Origin: Streptococcus devriesei DSM 19639
Lineage (GTDB): Bacteria > Bacillota > Bacilli > Lactobacillales > Streptococcaceae
Assembly: GCF_000423725.1 (NCBI RefSeq)
Contig: NZ_AUIN01000001.1
Span: forward strand, 1-63,907
Reading direction: 5' to 3'
Length of the DNA: 63,907 nt
Part shown: positions 54,887 through 63,907 of the stretch, in pieces
How positions within the stretch are numbered: the first letter of the stretch is position 1
Layout of the letters: every line of letters starts with the position of its first letter
The notes under the pieces: generated by a model
What the model was told of the DNA's origin: nothing
Seen by the model: only the letters and a program-made list of their open reading frames with translations
The model's database searches: none
Translations under genes and position numbers: made by a program

Positions 54887-55423
54887 ATGTCACGTATTGG
54901 TAATAAGGTGATTACATTGCCTGCTGGTGTAGAACTCAGCAATAAAGACAATGTGGTTACTGTAAAAGGACCTAAAGGGGAACTTACTCGTGAGTTTCCA
55001 AAAAGTATTGAAATCAAGGTTGAAGGTACTGAAGTATCACTTCACCGTCCAAACGATTCTAAAGAAATGAAAACAATCCACGGTACAGCTCGTGCTAACT
55101 TGAATAACATGGTTGTCGGCGTTTCTGAAGGTTTCAAAAAAGAACTTGAAATGCAGGGTGTCGGTTACCGTGCTCAGCTTCAAGGGAAAAAACTTGTGCT
55201 TTCCGTTGGTAAATCTCACCAAGATGAAGTGGAAGCTCCGGAAGGAATCACTTTTGAAGTTCCGTCCGCTACATCTATCATCGTAAACGGAATCAATAAA
55301 GAAGTTGTCGGTCAGACAGCTGCTTACATTCGCGGACTCCGTGCTCCTGAACCATATAAAGGTAAAGGTATCCGTTACGCTGGTGAATATGTACGCCGCA
55401 AAGAAGGTAAGACAGGTAAATAA
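54887..55423 (+). CDS. rplF: Ribosomal protein L6
   Basis: 178 residues, two alike domains. Visible: [38 protein letters not shown] and the signature [31 protein letters not shown]. Binds near the factor-binding centre. Confidence 0.98.
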   Translation: MSRIGNKVITLPAGVELSNKDNVVTVKGPKGELTREFPKSIEIKVEGTEVSLHRPNDSKEMKTIHGTARANLNNMVVGVSEGFKKELEMQGVGYRAQLQGKKLVLSVGKSHQDEVEAPEGITFEVPSATSIIVNGINKEVVGQTAAYIRGLRAPEPYKGKGIRYAGEYVRRKEGKTGK

Positions 55424-55512
55424 GATTGGTTTGATAGCATTTGTAAGATATTGCAGCTGCTATAGAACATCTTTGTCAGTTTGATAATTATAAAATTTAA
55501 GAGGTAAAAATT

Positions 55513-55869
55513 GTGATTTCGAAACCAGATAAAAATAAAATCCGTCAAAAACGCCATCGTCGCGTTCGCGGTAAACTCTCTGGAACTGCTGATCGCCCAC
55601 GTTTGAACATTTTCCGTTCTAATACAGGCATCTACGCTCAAGTAATTGATGACGTAGCGGGTGTAACGCTCGCAAGTGCTTCAACTCTTGACAAAGAAGT
55701 TTCAAAAGGAACTAAAACAGAACAAGCCGTTGTTGTTGGTAAACTCGTTGCTGAACGCGCAGTAGCTAAAGGTATTTCTGAAGTGGTGTTTGACCGCGGT
55801 GGATATCTCTATCACGGACGTGTTAAAGCTTTGGCTGATGCAGCTCGTGAAAACGGATTGAAATTCTAA
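55513..55869 (+). CDS. rplR: Ribosomal protein L18
   Basis: 118 residues from GTG 55513; 5S rRNA binder. Visible: [29 protein letters not shown] and [31 protein letters not shown]. The 89-base gap before it shows nothing notable. Confidence 0.97.
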   Translation: MISKPDKNKIRQKRHRRVRGKLSGTADRPRLNIFRSNTGIYAQVIDDVAGVTLASASTLDKEVSKGTKTEQAVVVGKLVAERAVAKGISEVVFDRGGYLYHGRVKALADAARENGLKF

Positions 55870-55887
55870 TAGGGAGGACACTTAATA

Positions 55888-56382
55888 ATGGCATTTAAAG
55901 ATAATGCAGTAGAACTTGAAGAACGCGTTGTTGCAATCAACCGTGTTACAAAAGTTGTTAAAGGCGGACGTCGTCTTCGCTTTGCTGCTCTTGTAGTTGT
56001 CGGAGATCGTAACGGCCGTGTCGGTTTTGGTACAGGTAAAGCTCAGGAAGTACCAGAAGCTATTCGCAAAGCAGTAGATACTGCTAAGAAAAACATGATC
56101 GAAGTACCAATGGTTGGGACAACAATTCCTCACGAAGTGCGTTCAGAATTTGGCGGCGCTCGTGTCTTGCTGAAACCAGCTGTAGAAGGTGCTGGAGTTG
56201 CTGCCGGCGGTGCTGTCCGTGCCGTTGTGGAATTGGCTGGTGTGGCAGATATTACATCTAAATCACTTGGTTCAAACACTCCAATCAACATTGTTCGCGC
56301 AACAGTTGAAGGTTTGAAACAGCTTAAACGTGCAGAAGACGTTGCTGCCCTTCGCGGTGTTTCAGTTTCTGATTTAGCATAA
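55888..56382 (+). CDS. rpsE: Ribosomal protein S5
   Basis: 164 residues; proofreading and mRNA entry protein. Visible: [49 protein letters not shown] and the loop [30 protein letters not shown]. Confidence 0.98.
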   Translation: MAFKDNAVELEERVVAINRVTKVVKGGRRLRFAALVVVGDRNGRVGFGTGKAQEVPEAIRKAVDTAKKNMIEVPMVGTTIPHEVRSEFGGARVLLKPAVEGAGVAAGGAVRAVVELAGVADITSKSLGSNTPINIVRATVEGLKQLKRAEDVAALRGVSVSDLA

Positions 56383-56395
56383 GAAAGGAGAAGTC

Positions 56396-56578
56396 ATGGC
56401 ACAAATTAAAATTACTTTGACTAAGTCTCCAATCGGCCGCATCCCTGCACAACGTAAAACAGTTGTTGCCCTTGGACTTGGTAAATTGAACAGCTCAGTT
56501 GTTAAAGAAGACACCCCAGCTATTCGCGGTATGGTCAATAAAGTTTCACACTTAGTGACTGTAGAAGAAGTTAAATAA
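56396..56578 (+). CDS. rpmD: Ribosomal protein L30
   Basis: 60 residues, small 50S protein. Visible: [56 protein letters not shown]. Followed by a 255-base spacer with several strong stems. Confidence 0.97.
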   Translation: MAQIKITLTKSPIGRIPAQRKTVVALGLGKLNSSVVKEDTPAIRGMVNKVSHLVTVEEVK

Positions 56579-56833
56579 GCGGGTCAGCTGAAATAATGAG
56601 AAAAGCTGATTTTCTCAAAATGATTTTAAGCTTGTCCCTGCAAGGCAGACTGTACAGGTAACCCCAGCTTTGGCTGGAGGAGCTGCACAGTCAGTTGCTA
56701 AAATTTATCAAGTCGCAGCGATTTATCCCTGCGGCTTGAATGCAATATAAATTCGTATAGGCGAGTCTTTACAGGGAACACCTTTTCCCCTGTAAAGGCG
56801 TTAGCATTTTACACATAAGGAGAAAAAATTTAA
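56579..56833 (+). other. Structured 255-base spacer between rpmD and rplO
   Basis: Stems seen: GACTGT/ACAGTC (56648-56653/56687-56692) enclosing CCAGC-TTTG-GCTGG; CAAGTCGCAG/CTGCGGCTTG (56709-56738); CTTTACAGGG/CCCTGTAAAG (56767-56797). No ORF. None matches families C, D or R by conserved strands. The last stem ends 36 bases before rplO. Confidence 0.6.
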
Positions 56834-57274
56834 ATGAAACTTCATGAATTAAAACCTGCTCAAGGTTCTCGCAAAGTCCGCAACCGTGTTGGACGTGGTT
56901 CATCATCAGGTAACGGTAAGACTGCAGGCCGCGGTCAAAAAGGTCAAAAATCCCGCAGCGGCGGCAGCATCCGTCCTGGATTTGAAGGTGGTCAAACACC
57001 GCTTTTCCGCCGTCTTCCAAAACGCGGATTTACAAATATCAATGCTAAAGAATACGCACTTGTTAACCTTGACAAATTAAATGTCTTTGAAGACGGTGCA
57101 GAAGTTACTCCTGCTGTTCTCAAAGAAGCAGGAATCGTTCGCAATGAAAAATCAGGGGTTAAAATCCTTGGCAATGGCGAATTAACTAAAAAATTAACTG
57201 TTAAAGCAGCTAAATTCTCAAAATCTGCTGAAGCAGCAATCACTGCTAAAGGTGGTTCAATCGAGGTGATCTAA
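56834..57274 (+). CDS. rplO: Ribosomal protein L15
   Basis: 146 residues. Visible: [21 protein letters not shown], the Gly/Arg-rich [19 protein letters not shown] and [29 protein letters not shown]. Its stop overlaps the secY start (TAATG), coupling L15 to the translocase. Confidence 0.97.
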   Translation: MKLHELKPAQGSRKVRNRVGRGSSSGNGKTAGRGQKGQKSRSGGSIRPGFEGGQTPLFRRLPKRGFTNINAKEYALVNLDKLNVFEDGAEVTPAVLKEAGIVRNEKSGVKILGNGELTKKLTVKAAKFSKSAEAAITAKGGSIEVI

Positions 57275-58578
57275 TGTTTTTTAGACTTTTAAAAGACGCC
57301 CTAAAGGTGAGAAGTGTTAGAAAAAAGATTTTCTTTACTATTTTTATCATCTTTGTATTTCGTGTTGGTACACACATCACTGTACCAGGCATCAATGCTA
57401 AAAGTCTTGAACAAATAAGTGATCTGCCATTTTTAAACATGCTAAACCTGGTCAGTGGTAATGCCATGAGTAACTTCTCCGTTTTCTCAATGGGGGTCAG
57501 CCCTTATATTACTGCATCGATCGTGGTTCAGCTCTTACAAATGGATATATTGCCTAAGTTTGTTGAATGGGGGAAGCAAGGTGAGGTAGGACGCCGCAAG
57601 CTTAATCAGGCAACGCGTTACATTTCGCTGGTTCTTGCTTTCTTCCAATCTATTGGTATTGCTTACGGCTTCAACGCACTTTCCAGTGTCGGTATCGTAT
57701 CAACTCCAAATCTGCAAACCTTCCTTTTAATTGGTGCTATTTTAACGGCAGGAAGTGTGATTGTGACTTGGCTTGGGGATCAAATTTCTGATAAGGGGTT
57801 TGGCAACGGTGTTTCAATGATTATCTTTGCCGGGATTATTTCCTCCATACCTGAAACCATTAAATCAGTCTATGAAGATTATTTTGTCAATATCCGTTCT
57901 GATGAGCTGACAAATTCTTTGATTTTTGTAGGTCTGCTGATTTTGGCCAGTCTGATCATTATCTTCTTTACAACCTTTGTTCAACAGGCAGAATATAAAA
58001 TTCCAATCCAATATACCAAGCTGGCACAGGGTGCGCCGACGAATTCTTATCTTCCATTAAAGATAAATCCGGCTGGTGTTATTCCAGTCATCTTTGCAAG
58101 TTCAATCACGACTATCCCAAGTACTATCCTGCCGTTTTTCCAACACGGCCGTGATATTCCGTGGATGGCGACCTTGCAGGAATGGCTGTCCTATACTAAT
58201 CCAACAGGGATGGCTGTCTATGCGGTTCTCATTGTTCTGTTTTCATTCTTCTATACTTTCGTACAGGTGAATCCGGAAAAGACAGCGGAGAATCTGCAGA
58301 AGAACGCTTCTTATATTCCAAGTGTCAGACCTGGCCGTGAAACAGAAGAGTACTTGTCTTCGCTCCTTAAAAAGCTTGCTACAATCGGTTCTGTGTTCTT
58401 AGCCTTTGTTGCTCTCAGTCCGATTGTTGCTCAGCAGCAATTTGATTTGTCATCGAGCGTGGCTTTGGGAGGAACCAGTCTTTTGATTGTTATTTCGACA
58501 GGTATTGAAGGAATGAAACAATTGGAAGGCTATCTTTTGAAGAGACAGTATATTGGCTTTATGAATACTGCAGAATAG
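57274..58578 (+). CDS. secY: Preprotein translocase subunit SecY
   Basis: 434 residues with ten helices; the protein-conducting channel of the Sec system. Visible: VFRVGTHITVPGI, the plug region GNAMSNFSVFSMGVSPYITASI, YKIPIQYTK, and NPEKTAENLQKNASYIPSVRPG in the cytosolic loop that binds SecA. Normal length. Followed by a terminator-like stem (58650-58712) before adk. Confidence 0.97.
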   Translation: MFFRLLKDALKVRSVRKKIFFTIFIIFVFRVGTHITVPGINAKSLEQISDLPFLNMLNLVSGNAMSNFSVFSMGVSPYITASIVVQLLQMDILPKFVEWGKQGEVGRRKLNQATRYISLVLAFFQSIGIAYGFNALSSVGIVSTPNLQTFLLIGAILTAGSVIVTWLGDQISDKGFGNGVSMIIFAGIISSIPETIKSVYEDYFVNIRSDELTNSLIFVGLLILASLIIIFFTTFVQQAEYKIPIQYTKLAQGAPTNSYLPLKINPAGVIPVIFASSITTIPSTILPFFQHGRDIPWMATLQEWLSYTNPTGMAVYAVLIVLFSFFYTFVQVNPEKTAENLQKNASYIPSVRPGRETEEYLSSLLKKLATIGSVFLAFVALSPIVAQQQFDLSSSVALGGTSLLIVISTGIEGMKQLEGYLLKRQYIGFMNTAE

Positions 58579-58649
58579 ATAACAAAGCAGCACTTTATAA
58601 CAAAGCGTTAAAGACGCAGACGTTATTAGCTTAACAAAGCAAGGGCTGC

Positions 58650-58712
58650 GGGGGCAGAATAATGAATTCACTGATTTTCTCTGAGTTCATATTCTGCTCC
58701 CTTCTATTTTGC
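58650..58712 (+). terminator. Terminator-like stem between secY and adk
   Basis: GGGGGCAGAATAATGAA pairs with TTCATATTCTGCTCCC around an AT-rich loop, then TTCTATTTTGC. It may reduce readthrough from secY into adk; the T tract is interrupted, so termination may be partial. Confidence 0.6.
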
Positions 58713-58770
58713 TTTTTAATAAGTTTGCCAAGCTGGTAAATTTATTTGAAAACAAAATAAGGAGACTATC

Positions 58771-59409
58771 ATGAATCTTTTAATTATGGGTTTGCCGGGC
58801 GCCGGGAAAGGAACTCAGGCAGCCAAAATCGTTGAAAAATTTGGCCTTGTTCATATCTCAACAGGAGATATGTTCCGCGCTGCCATTGCCAATCAAACAG
58901 AATTGGGACTCTCAGCCAAGTCATATATGGACAAGGGAGACTTGGTTCCTGATGAAGTGACTAATGGCATTGTCAAGGAACGTCTGGCACAAGAAGATAT
59001 CAAAGAAAAAGGCTTTCTTCTTGACGGCTACCCACGTACATTGGATCAGGCAGAAGTACTGACGGCTATCTTGAAAGAGCTTGAATTGCAGTTAGATGCG
59101 GTAGTCAATATTGAAATTGCATCTGACAAGTTGGTTGAACGCTTGAGCGGCCGCATTATCAATCGTAAAACCGGCGAAACCTTCCACAAAGTTTTTAATC
59201 CCCCTGCTGATTACAGCGAAGAGGATTATTACCAACGCGAGGACGATAAGCCGGAAGCTGTCAAACGCCGTTTAGATGTTAATATTGCTCAAGGTCAGCC
59301 AATCATTGAGTATTATCGTGCTAAAGGCTTGGTTCATGATATTGAAGGAGATCAAGATATCGATCTGGTCTTTGAAGCTATTGACAAGGTTTTGTCAAAT
59401 TTAAAATAA
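58771..59409 (+). CDS. adk: Adenylate kinase
   Basis: 212 residues; balances AMP, ADP and ATP. P-loop [10 protein letters not shown] (about 7-16), [21 protein letters not shown], and the LID region with [20 protein letters not shown], which lacks the zinc cysteines, as in streptococci. SD AAGGAG. It ends a subset of the spc operon before the infA promoter. Confidence 0.97.
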   Translation: MNLLIMGLPGAGKGTQAAKIVEKFGLVHISTGDMFRAAIANQTELGLSAKSYMDKGDLVPDEVTNGIVKERLAQEDIKEKGFLLDGYPRTLDQAEVLTAILKELELQLDAVVNIEIASDKLVERLSGRIINRKTGETFHKVFNPPADYSEEDYYQREDDKPEAVKRRLDVNIAQGQPIIEYYRAKGLVHDIEGDQDIDLVFEAIDKVLSNLK

Positions 59410-59424
59410 AATCAGATTAGTGGC

Positions 59425-59453
59425 TTGATTTTTCTTGCAAAGAGTGATAGAAT
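59425..59453 (+). promoter_or_regulatory. Internal promoter before infA
   Basis: TTGATT (59425-59430), 17-base spacer, TAGAAT (59448-59453). It would drive infA-rpmJ-rpsM-rpsK-rpoA-rplQ independently of the S10/spc promoter. Confidence 0.6.
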
Positions 59454-59526
59454 AAGCTAGTCTGGCTTATAATTGTTACCTCTGTGCTCAGAGGACATCA
59501 AATCGAAATTTAGGGGGGGCTTTTGC

Positions 59527-59745
59527 GTGGCAAAAGAAGATGTGATTGAAATTGAAGGCAAGGTTGTTGAAACCATGCCAAATGCGATGTTTACAGTCGA
59601 GTTGGAAAATGGACACCAAATTTTAGCGACCGTATCCGGAAAAATTCGGAAGAATTATATCCGTATTTTAGTAGGTGATAAGGTCACTGTTGAAATGAGT
59701 CCTTATGACTTGACACGCGGACGCATCACATACCGCTTTAAATGA
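59527..59745 (+). CDS. infA: Translation initiation factor IF-1
   Basis: 72 residues from GTG 59527, the standard length; the frame is open upstream to 59473 but SD AGGGGGG sits seven bases before GTG. OB fold: [62 protein letters not shown]. Blocks the A site during initiation. Confidence 0.97.
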
Positions 59746-59768
59746 TCGAAATAAATGGAGGGATAAAA

Positions 59769-59885
59769 ATGAAGGTAAGACCATCGGTTAAACCAATTTG
59801 TGAATACTGTAAAGTTATTCGCCGCAACGGCCGTGTTATGGTAATTTGTCCAACAAATCCAAAACACAAACAACGTCAAGGATAA
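59769..59885 (+). CDS. rpmJ: Ribosomal protein L36
   Basis: 38 residues, below many ORF cut-offs. Reads [19 protein letters not shown] then [19 protein letters not shown]. Zinc ligands CXXC..C..H are complete (Cys11, Cys14, Cys27, His32), so it is the zinc-binding form. SD GGAGG eight bases before ATG 59769. Confidence 0.97.
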
Positions 59886-59903
59886 TAATAGAAAGGAGAA
59901 AAA

Positions 59904-60269
59904 ATGGCTCGTATTGCTGGAGTTGATATTCCAAACGATAAACGTGTAGTCGTATCACTTACTTATGTGTATGGTATCGGTTTGCCAACTTCTAAAAAAA
60001 TTCTTGCTGCAGCAGGTGTTTCAGAAGATATTCGTGTGAAAGATTTAACATCTGATCAAGAAGATGCTATCCGCCGCGAAGTTGATGCAATCAAAGTTGA
60101 AGGAGATCTTCGCCGTGAAGTTAACCTCAACATCAAACGTTTGATGGAAATCGGTTCATATCGTGGAATCCGTCACCGTCGTGGACTTCCTGTCCGTGGA
60201 CAAAACACTAAAAACAATGCTCGCACTCGCAAAGGTAAAGCTGTAGCGATTGCTGGTAAGAAAAAATAA
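59904..60269 (+). CDS. rpsM: Ribosomal protein S13
   Basis: 121 residues; head protein contacting P-site tRNA through its basic tail. Visible: [24 protein letters not shown] and [39 protein letters not shown]. Confidence 0.98.
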
Positions 60270-60286
60270 AATAGGAGGTAAAAAAA

Positions 60287-60670
60287 TTGGCTAAACCAAC
60301 ACGTAAACGTCGTGTGAAGAAAAATATTGAATCTGGTATTGCCCATATTCACGCTACATTCAATAACACTATTGTTATGATTACAGATGTGCATGGTAAC
60401 GCTCTTGCGTGGTCGTCAGCTGGTGCGCTCGGTTTCAAAGGTTCGCGTAAATCTACTCCGTTTGCTGCCCAAATGGCTGCAGAAGCTGCTGCTAAATCTG
60501 CTCAAGAACACGGTCTTAAGACTGTTGAAGTTACTGTAAAAGGGCCGGGTTCAGGTCGTGAATCTGCTATTCGTGCGCTTGCAGCTGCTGGTCTGGAAGT
60601 AACAGCAATTCGTGATGTGACTCCTGTACCGCATAATGGTGCTCGTCCTCCAAAACGCCGTCGTGTATAA
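60287..60670 (+). CDS. rpsK: Ribosomal protein S11
   Basis: 127 residues from TTG 60287 after AGGAGGT. Visible: [41 protein letters not shown] and [18 protein letters not shown]. Platform protein near the Shine-Dalgarno helix. Confidence 0.98.
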   Translation: MAKPTRKRRVKKNIESGIAHIHATFNNTIVMITDVHGNALAWSSAGALGFKGSRKSTPFAAQMAAEAAAKSAQEHGLKTVEVTVKGPGSGRESAIRALAAAGLEVTAIRDVTPVPHNGARPPKRRRV

Positions 60671-60715
60671 TCATAATCTCATAGTACACAGGAATGTTTT
60701 AGAGGAGTAAAATAG

Positions 60716-61654
60716 ATGATTGAGTTTGAAAAACCAATAATAACAAAAATTGATGAAAATAAAGATTACGGCAGATTTGTCATTGAACCGCTTGAGCGTG
60801 GCTATGGTACAACTCTAGGTAATTCTCTTCGTCGTGTACTCTTGTCTTCACTTCCAGGTGCAGCTGTTACGTCAATTAAGATTGATGGGGTACTACACGA
60901 ATTTGATACCGTTCCAGGTGTGCGCGAAGATGTCATGCAAATTATCCTTAACCTTAAAGGACTTGCTGTAAAATCTTATGTTGAAGAGGAAAAAATCATT
61001 GAACTGGATGTTGAAGGTCCAGCAGAAATTACTGCCGGAGATATTTTAACAGACAGTGATATTGAAATTGTTAATCCTGACCACTATCTCTTTACCATTG
61101 CTGAAGGTGCCAGCCTGAAAGCTACTCTGACTGTGGATACTAATCGCGGTTATATTCCGGCAGAAGAAAATAAAAAAGATGATGCACCGGTTGGGACACT
61201 TGCAATAGACTCTATCTATACACCGGTTAAGAAAGTCAATTATCAGGTTGAACCTGCCCGTGTCGGCAGCAATGATAATTTTGATAAATTGACAATCGAA
61301 ATCATGACTAACGGAACTATTATTCCTGAAGATGCTTTAGGTTTATCTGCCCGTGTTTTGATTGAACACTTAAATCTCTTCACTGATTTAACTGAAGTTG
61401 CAAAAGCAACGGATGTCATGAAAGAAACAGAACAAGTTTCTGATGAGAAAGTACTTGATCGTACGATTGAGGAACTTGATTTATCGGTACGTTCATACAA
61501 CTGTCTGAAGCGTGCCGGTATTAACACAGTCTATGATTTAACAGAAAAGACTGAACCTGAAATGATGAAGGTTAGAAATCTTGGACGCAAGAGTCTTGAG
61601 GAAGTTAAAGTAAAACTTGCCGATCTTGGTTTGGGATTAAAAAACGATAAATAA
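60716..61654 (+). CDS. rpoA: RNA polymerase alpha subunit
   Basis: 312 residues. N-terminal dimerisation domain ([29 protein letters not shown]) and C-terminal domain about 245-312 with the DNA-contact helix [20 protein letters not shown] and [24 protein letters not shown]. Normal length. In this position between rpsK and rplQ it closes the alpha operon together with rplQ. Confidence 0.98.
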   Translation: MIEFEKPIITKIDENKDYGRFVIEPLERGYGTTLGNSLRRVLLSSLPGAAVTSIKIDGVLHEFDTVPGVREDVMQIILNLKGLAVKSYVEEEKIIELDVEGPAEITAGDILTDSDIEIVNPDHYLFTIAEGASLKATLTVDTNRGYIPAEENKKDDAPVGTLAIDSIYTPVKKVNYQVEPARVGSNDNFDKLTIEIMTNGTIIPEDALGLSARVLIEHLNLFTDLTEVAKATDVMKETEQVSDEKVLDRTIEELDLSVRSYNCLKRAGINTVYDLTEKTEPEMMKVRNLGRKSLEEVKVKLADLGLGLKNDK

Positions 61655-61671
61655 TAATATAGGAGGAAATA

Positions 61672-62058
61672 ATGGCTTACCGTAAACTAGGACGTACTAG
61701 CTCACAACGTAAAGCAATGCTTCGTGATTTAACGACTGATCTTCTTATCAACGAATCTATTGTAACAACAGAAGCTCGTGCAAAAGAAATCCGCAAAACA
61801 GTTGAAAAAATGATTACTCTTGGCAAACGCGGCGATCTTCATGCCCGTCGTCAGGCAGCTGCATTCGTTCGTAACGAAATTGCATCTGAAAACTATGATG
61901 AAGCTAATGACAAGTATACGTCAACGACAGCTCTTCAAAAACTTTTTTCAGAAATTGCACCACGTTATGCAGAACGCAATGGCGGATACACTCGTATTCT
62001 TAAAACAGAACCACGCCGTGGTGATGCTGCCCCAATGGCAATTATTGAATTAGTATAA
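61672..62058 (+). CDS. rplQ: Ribosomal protein L17
   Basis: 128 residues; exit-site protein. Visible: [33 protein letters not shown] [21 protein letters not shown] and [35 protein letters not shown]. Last gene of the ribosomal block. Confidence 0.98.
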   Translation: MAYRKLGRTSSQRKAMLRDLTTDLLINESIVTTEARAKEIRKTVEKMITLGKRGDLHARRQAAAFVRNEIASENYDEANDKYTSTTALQKLFSEIAPRYAERNGGYTRILKTEPRRGDAAPMAIIELV

Positions 62059-62075
62059 TTTTTATCAATTTTGTT

Positions 62076-62230
62076 GAGTGTTACGATGATGGAATTTTAA
62101 AAATTCTTAGTCTAGCTCTGGTCTGCCACTAGGAGCCTCTCCTAGTGGAACACTCATCATATTGAAACGACAGCGTTTATTTAGGAAATGTTTTTAAGGT
62201 TAGAAGCACTTCCTAAATAAGCGCTTTTTT
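62076..62230 (+). terminator. Two-part terminator region after rplQ
   Basis: First structure: GAGTGTT (62076-62082) with AACACTC (62149-62155) around the perfect CCACTAGGAG/CTCCTAGTGG hairpin (62126-62148). Second: AGCGTTTATTTAGGAA / TTCCTAAATAAGCGCT (62172-62224) followed by TTTTTT, an intrinsic terminator for the alpha operon. Confidence 0.8.
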
Positions 62231-62283
62231 GAATTCCTTAAAAATTTTGTTATAATTAATCTCAAATACTTGGGAGCGAAAAT

Positions 62284-63570
62284 ATGACTAAAGCCATAGA
62301 TTTACTAAAAAAGCGTTACCTCGATAATATTAAAGAAGCTCCTGAAGCCTACATAGGGATTGAGCTGGAATTTCCAATCGTTAATTTGAAACAGGAAGCA
62401 ACTGATCTGCACGTTACAAAGTCTTTGCTGTCTTATCTTCCTCAAGTTCTGCCTTTTGAGGCGGAAAAGTACGATACAGATGGGCAGCCAATTCAGCTTG
62501 TTAATAAGAGCTCAGAAGACAGAATTCTCTTTGAAGTATCTTACAATACAATAGAGTTTGCTCTTGGGAAAGTTAAAAGAATTCAGGATGCTGAAAAAAG
62601 ATTTAATGGCTATTTAGAGACCGTTCAAAATTTTTTGGGCCAATACCACCACGCCATACAAGGTTTTGGGGTACATCCTTATTGGAATTTAAATGACAAT
62701 AGTGCAGTTAAGCTACCGCGCTACCAAATGCTGCTAGATTTCTTAGCCTTATCAAAAAATAAGAAAGATGCCTTTTTGCATAAATTTCCCCAGTATGGCT
62801 CTTTTATCTGCGGAAATCAAGTCCAGCTGGACGTCAGCAAAGAGAACTATCTGCGCGTCATCAATGCCTTTAACAAGATTGAAGCAGCTAAGGCCTATTT
62901 GTTTGCCAACTCAGAATTTTGGGGAGAAAATTGGCCGTTTAAAATTTCACGAGATATTTTCTGGGAAAATTCGATGCACGGTATTTTCAAAGAAAATGTC
63001 GGTGTCAATAGCAGAAGCTTTAAAACAGAGGATGATTTTTTTAATTATCTTGCCGGTTCGGCTGTGTTTAACGCAGAAAGAGAGGGAGAACTCTATTATT
63101 TTGAGCCGATTCGCGTCAGAGATTATCTGCTGAAAAAAGATATCTCAGCTTGGAATCTTAAGGGAGAAAAGGCGATACTGTTCCCTCAAGAAGCTGATTT
63201 GGAGTATCATCGCAGCTATCAGTATCAAAATTTAACTAAGCGCGGGACAGTCGAATTTCGCAGTGTCTGCACTCAGCCCCTAAATCAAACATTTGCCCCC
63301 ATTGCCTTTCATGTCGGCCTTTTAGCAAATTTGGATAAATTAGAAGATTTGTTAGCAAACAGTGAGTTTTTATCCGCCTATCATCAAGATTACAGACATA
63401 TCAGACACCTAAGCATAGGACGGGAGCAGTCTCCGGCTTTTCTGAGAGCCCTCAAGGTGTTTGCCTCCAGCCTTTTAGCCTGCAGTCTATCGGGCTTGAC
63501 GGCGCGCGGTTACGGGGAAGAAGGGTATTTACAACAATGCCGGCCAAAAAAAGTTGAAAAAAGGAGTTGA
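62284..63570 (+). CDS. Glutamate-cysteine ligase-like protein, C terminus at an rrn promoter
   Basis: 428 residues. Resembles the GCS2-type gamma-glutamylcysteine synthetases: IGIELEFPIVNLKQEATDLH near the N terminus, TDGQPIQLVNKSSEDRILFEVSYNTIEFALG, QVQLDV and KRGTVEFRSVCTQP. It would join glutamate and cysteine, the first step to glutathione. It differs from the two-domain GshF common in streptococci and lacks a synthetase domain. After GLTARGYGEEGYLQQ the last residues (CRPKKVEKRS) read through sequence adjoining the rrn promoter; the stop codon TGA (63568-63570) is part of the -35 TTGACA. The C terminus may therefore be truncated. SD GGGAGCGAAA. Confidence 0.7.
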   Translation: MTKAIDLLKKRYLDNIKEAPEAYIGIELEFPIVNLKQEATDLHVTKSLLSYLPQVLPFEAEKYDTDGQPIQLVNKSSEDRILFEVSYNTIEFALGKVKRIQDAEKRFNGYLETVQNFLGQYHHAIQGFGVHPYWNLNDNSAVKLPRYQMLLDFLALSKNKKDAFLHKFPQYGSFICGNQVQLDVSKENYLRVINAFNKIEAAKAYLFANSEFWGENWPFKISRDIFWENSMHGIFKENVGVNSRSFKTEDDFFNYLAGSAVFNAEREGELYYFEPIRVRDYLLKKDISAWNLKGEKAILFPQEADLEYHRSYQYQNLTKRGTVEFRSVCTQPLNQTFAPIAFHVGLLANLDKLEDLLANSEFLSAYHQDYRHIRHLSIGREQSPAFLRALKVFASSLLACSLSGLTARGYGEEGYLQQCRPKKVEKRS

Positions 63571-63595
63571 CAAAGGGGGAAAGAGCTGATAGAAT
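63567..63595 (+). promoter_or_regulatory. rRNA operon promoter
   Basis: Consensus -35 TTGACA (63567-63572), 17-base spacer, -10 TAGAAT (63590-63595), 135 bases before the 16S start. The leader contains CCTCGCAAGAGG and GCGGGTTACGG..CCTGTC-type stems as in streptococcal rrn leaders. Confidence 0.85.
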
Positions 63596-63730
63596 ATAGT
63601 AGTTGCCTCGCAAGAGGTGAAGCCCTTTGAAAACTGAACAAGACGAACCAAGTGCGGGTTACGGAAGTAACCTGTCAAGAAACAATAAGTCAGCGATGAC
63701 ACAAAGTGAGTTAAGCGCTCAAACTTAAGG

Positions 63731-63907
63731 ATAACTGAGAGTTTGATCCTGGCTCAGGACGAACGCTGGCGGCGTGCCTAATACATGCAAGTGGAACGCA
63801 GTTGATTCACCGGAGCTTGCTCCATCGAATTAACTGAGTCGCGAACGGGTGAGTAACGCGTAGGTAACCTGTCTTTTAGCGGGGGATAACTATTGGAAAC
63901 GATAGCT
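63731..63907 (+). rRNA. rrs: 16S ribosomal RNA, 5' part
   Basis: Starts with GAGAGTTTGATCCTGGCTCAG, positions 9-28 of the E. coli numbering falling at 63739; hence the 5' end is near 63731. Streptococcal V1 region, then GTGAGTAACGCGTAGGTAAC. Cut by the window end after 177 bases. Confidence 0.95.

Overview
The window is a chromosomal segment of a Streptococcus. Gene content and order (tRNA cluster, mreCD, pcsB/gbpB, prs, recO, plsX, a long pur cluster, sip, ruvB, a ComR/ComS locus, thrC, the S10-spc-alpha ribosomal operons, an rrn operon) fit streptococci. The GbpB-like PcsB and the WW-type ComS with comR directly after purB point to the mutans group or a close relative. I cannot fix the species. 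Almost all genes lie on the + strand.

Layout. 1-644: six tRNA genes (first one cut by the window edge). 669-8308: cell-shape and cell-wall genes (mreC, mreD, pcsB), prs, an aminotransferase, recO, plsX, acpP. 8429-17982: purC-purL-purF-purM-purN-purH. 18042-20691: a membrane protein, a duplicated non-coding element, and the LysM surface protein Sip. 20827-27131: a Gfo/Idh/MocA oxidoreductase (- strand), then a 5-oxoprolinase operon (NRAMP-like transporter, pxpB, pxpC, a degenerate biotin-carboxylase homologue, pxpA). 28916-31916: purD-purE-purK. 31988-36326: accessory genes (DUF4041/GIY-YIG protein, racemase, CPBP protease, SRPBCC protein, two unknowns). 36492-39261: purB, comR and the 17-codon pheromone gene comS. 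39490-46727: ruvB, a low-molecular-weight phosphatase, a MORN protein, an OatA-like acyltransferase, a 25-codon orphan peptide gene, thrC, a MATE exporter. 46965-62058: rpsJ to rplQ with secY, adk, infA, rpmJ and rpoA. 62284-63907: a glutamate-cysteine-ligase-like gene that runs into the promoter of an rrn operon, and the start of 16S rRNA.

How the genes work together. prs makes PRPP and the pur genes convert it to IMP and on to AMP (purB). PurR-type CGAAC boxes precede purC and purD. The pxp genes recycle 5-oxoproline to glutamate. mreCD, pcsB, sip and the acyltransferase serve the cell wall. ComR and the ComS-derived peptide (predicted C-terminal ALDWWGI) form the competence switch.

The least expected content is non-coding. 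(1) A structured core of about 135 nt occurs four times: twice inside insertion-like elements flanked by 20-22 bp duplications of palindromes, and twice in the pur cluster directly before the ribosome-binding sites of purH and purE. One insertion has duplicated the ComR-binding palindrome and separated comR from comS. (2) A second hairpin family occurs six times, between tRNAs, before purF and inside the spc operon. (3) A third, 154-nt structured unit is duplicated before sip. In all three families loop and flank sequences are conserved while stems change with pairing kept.
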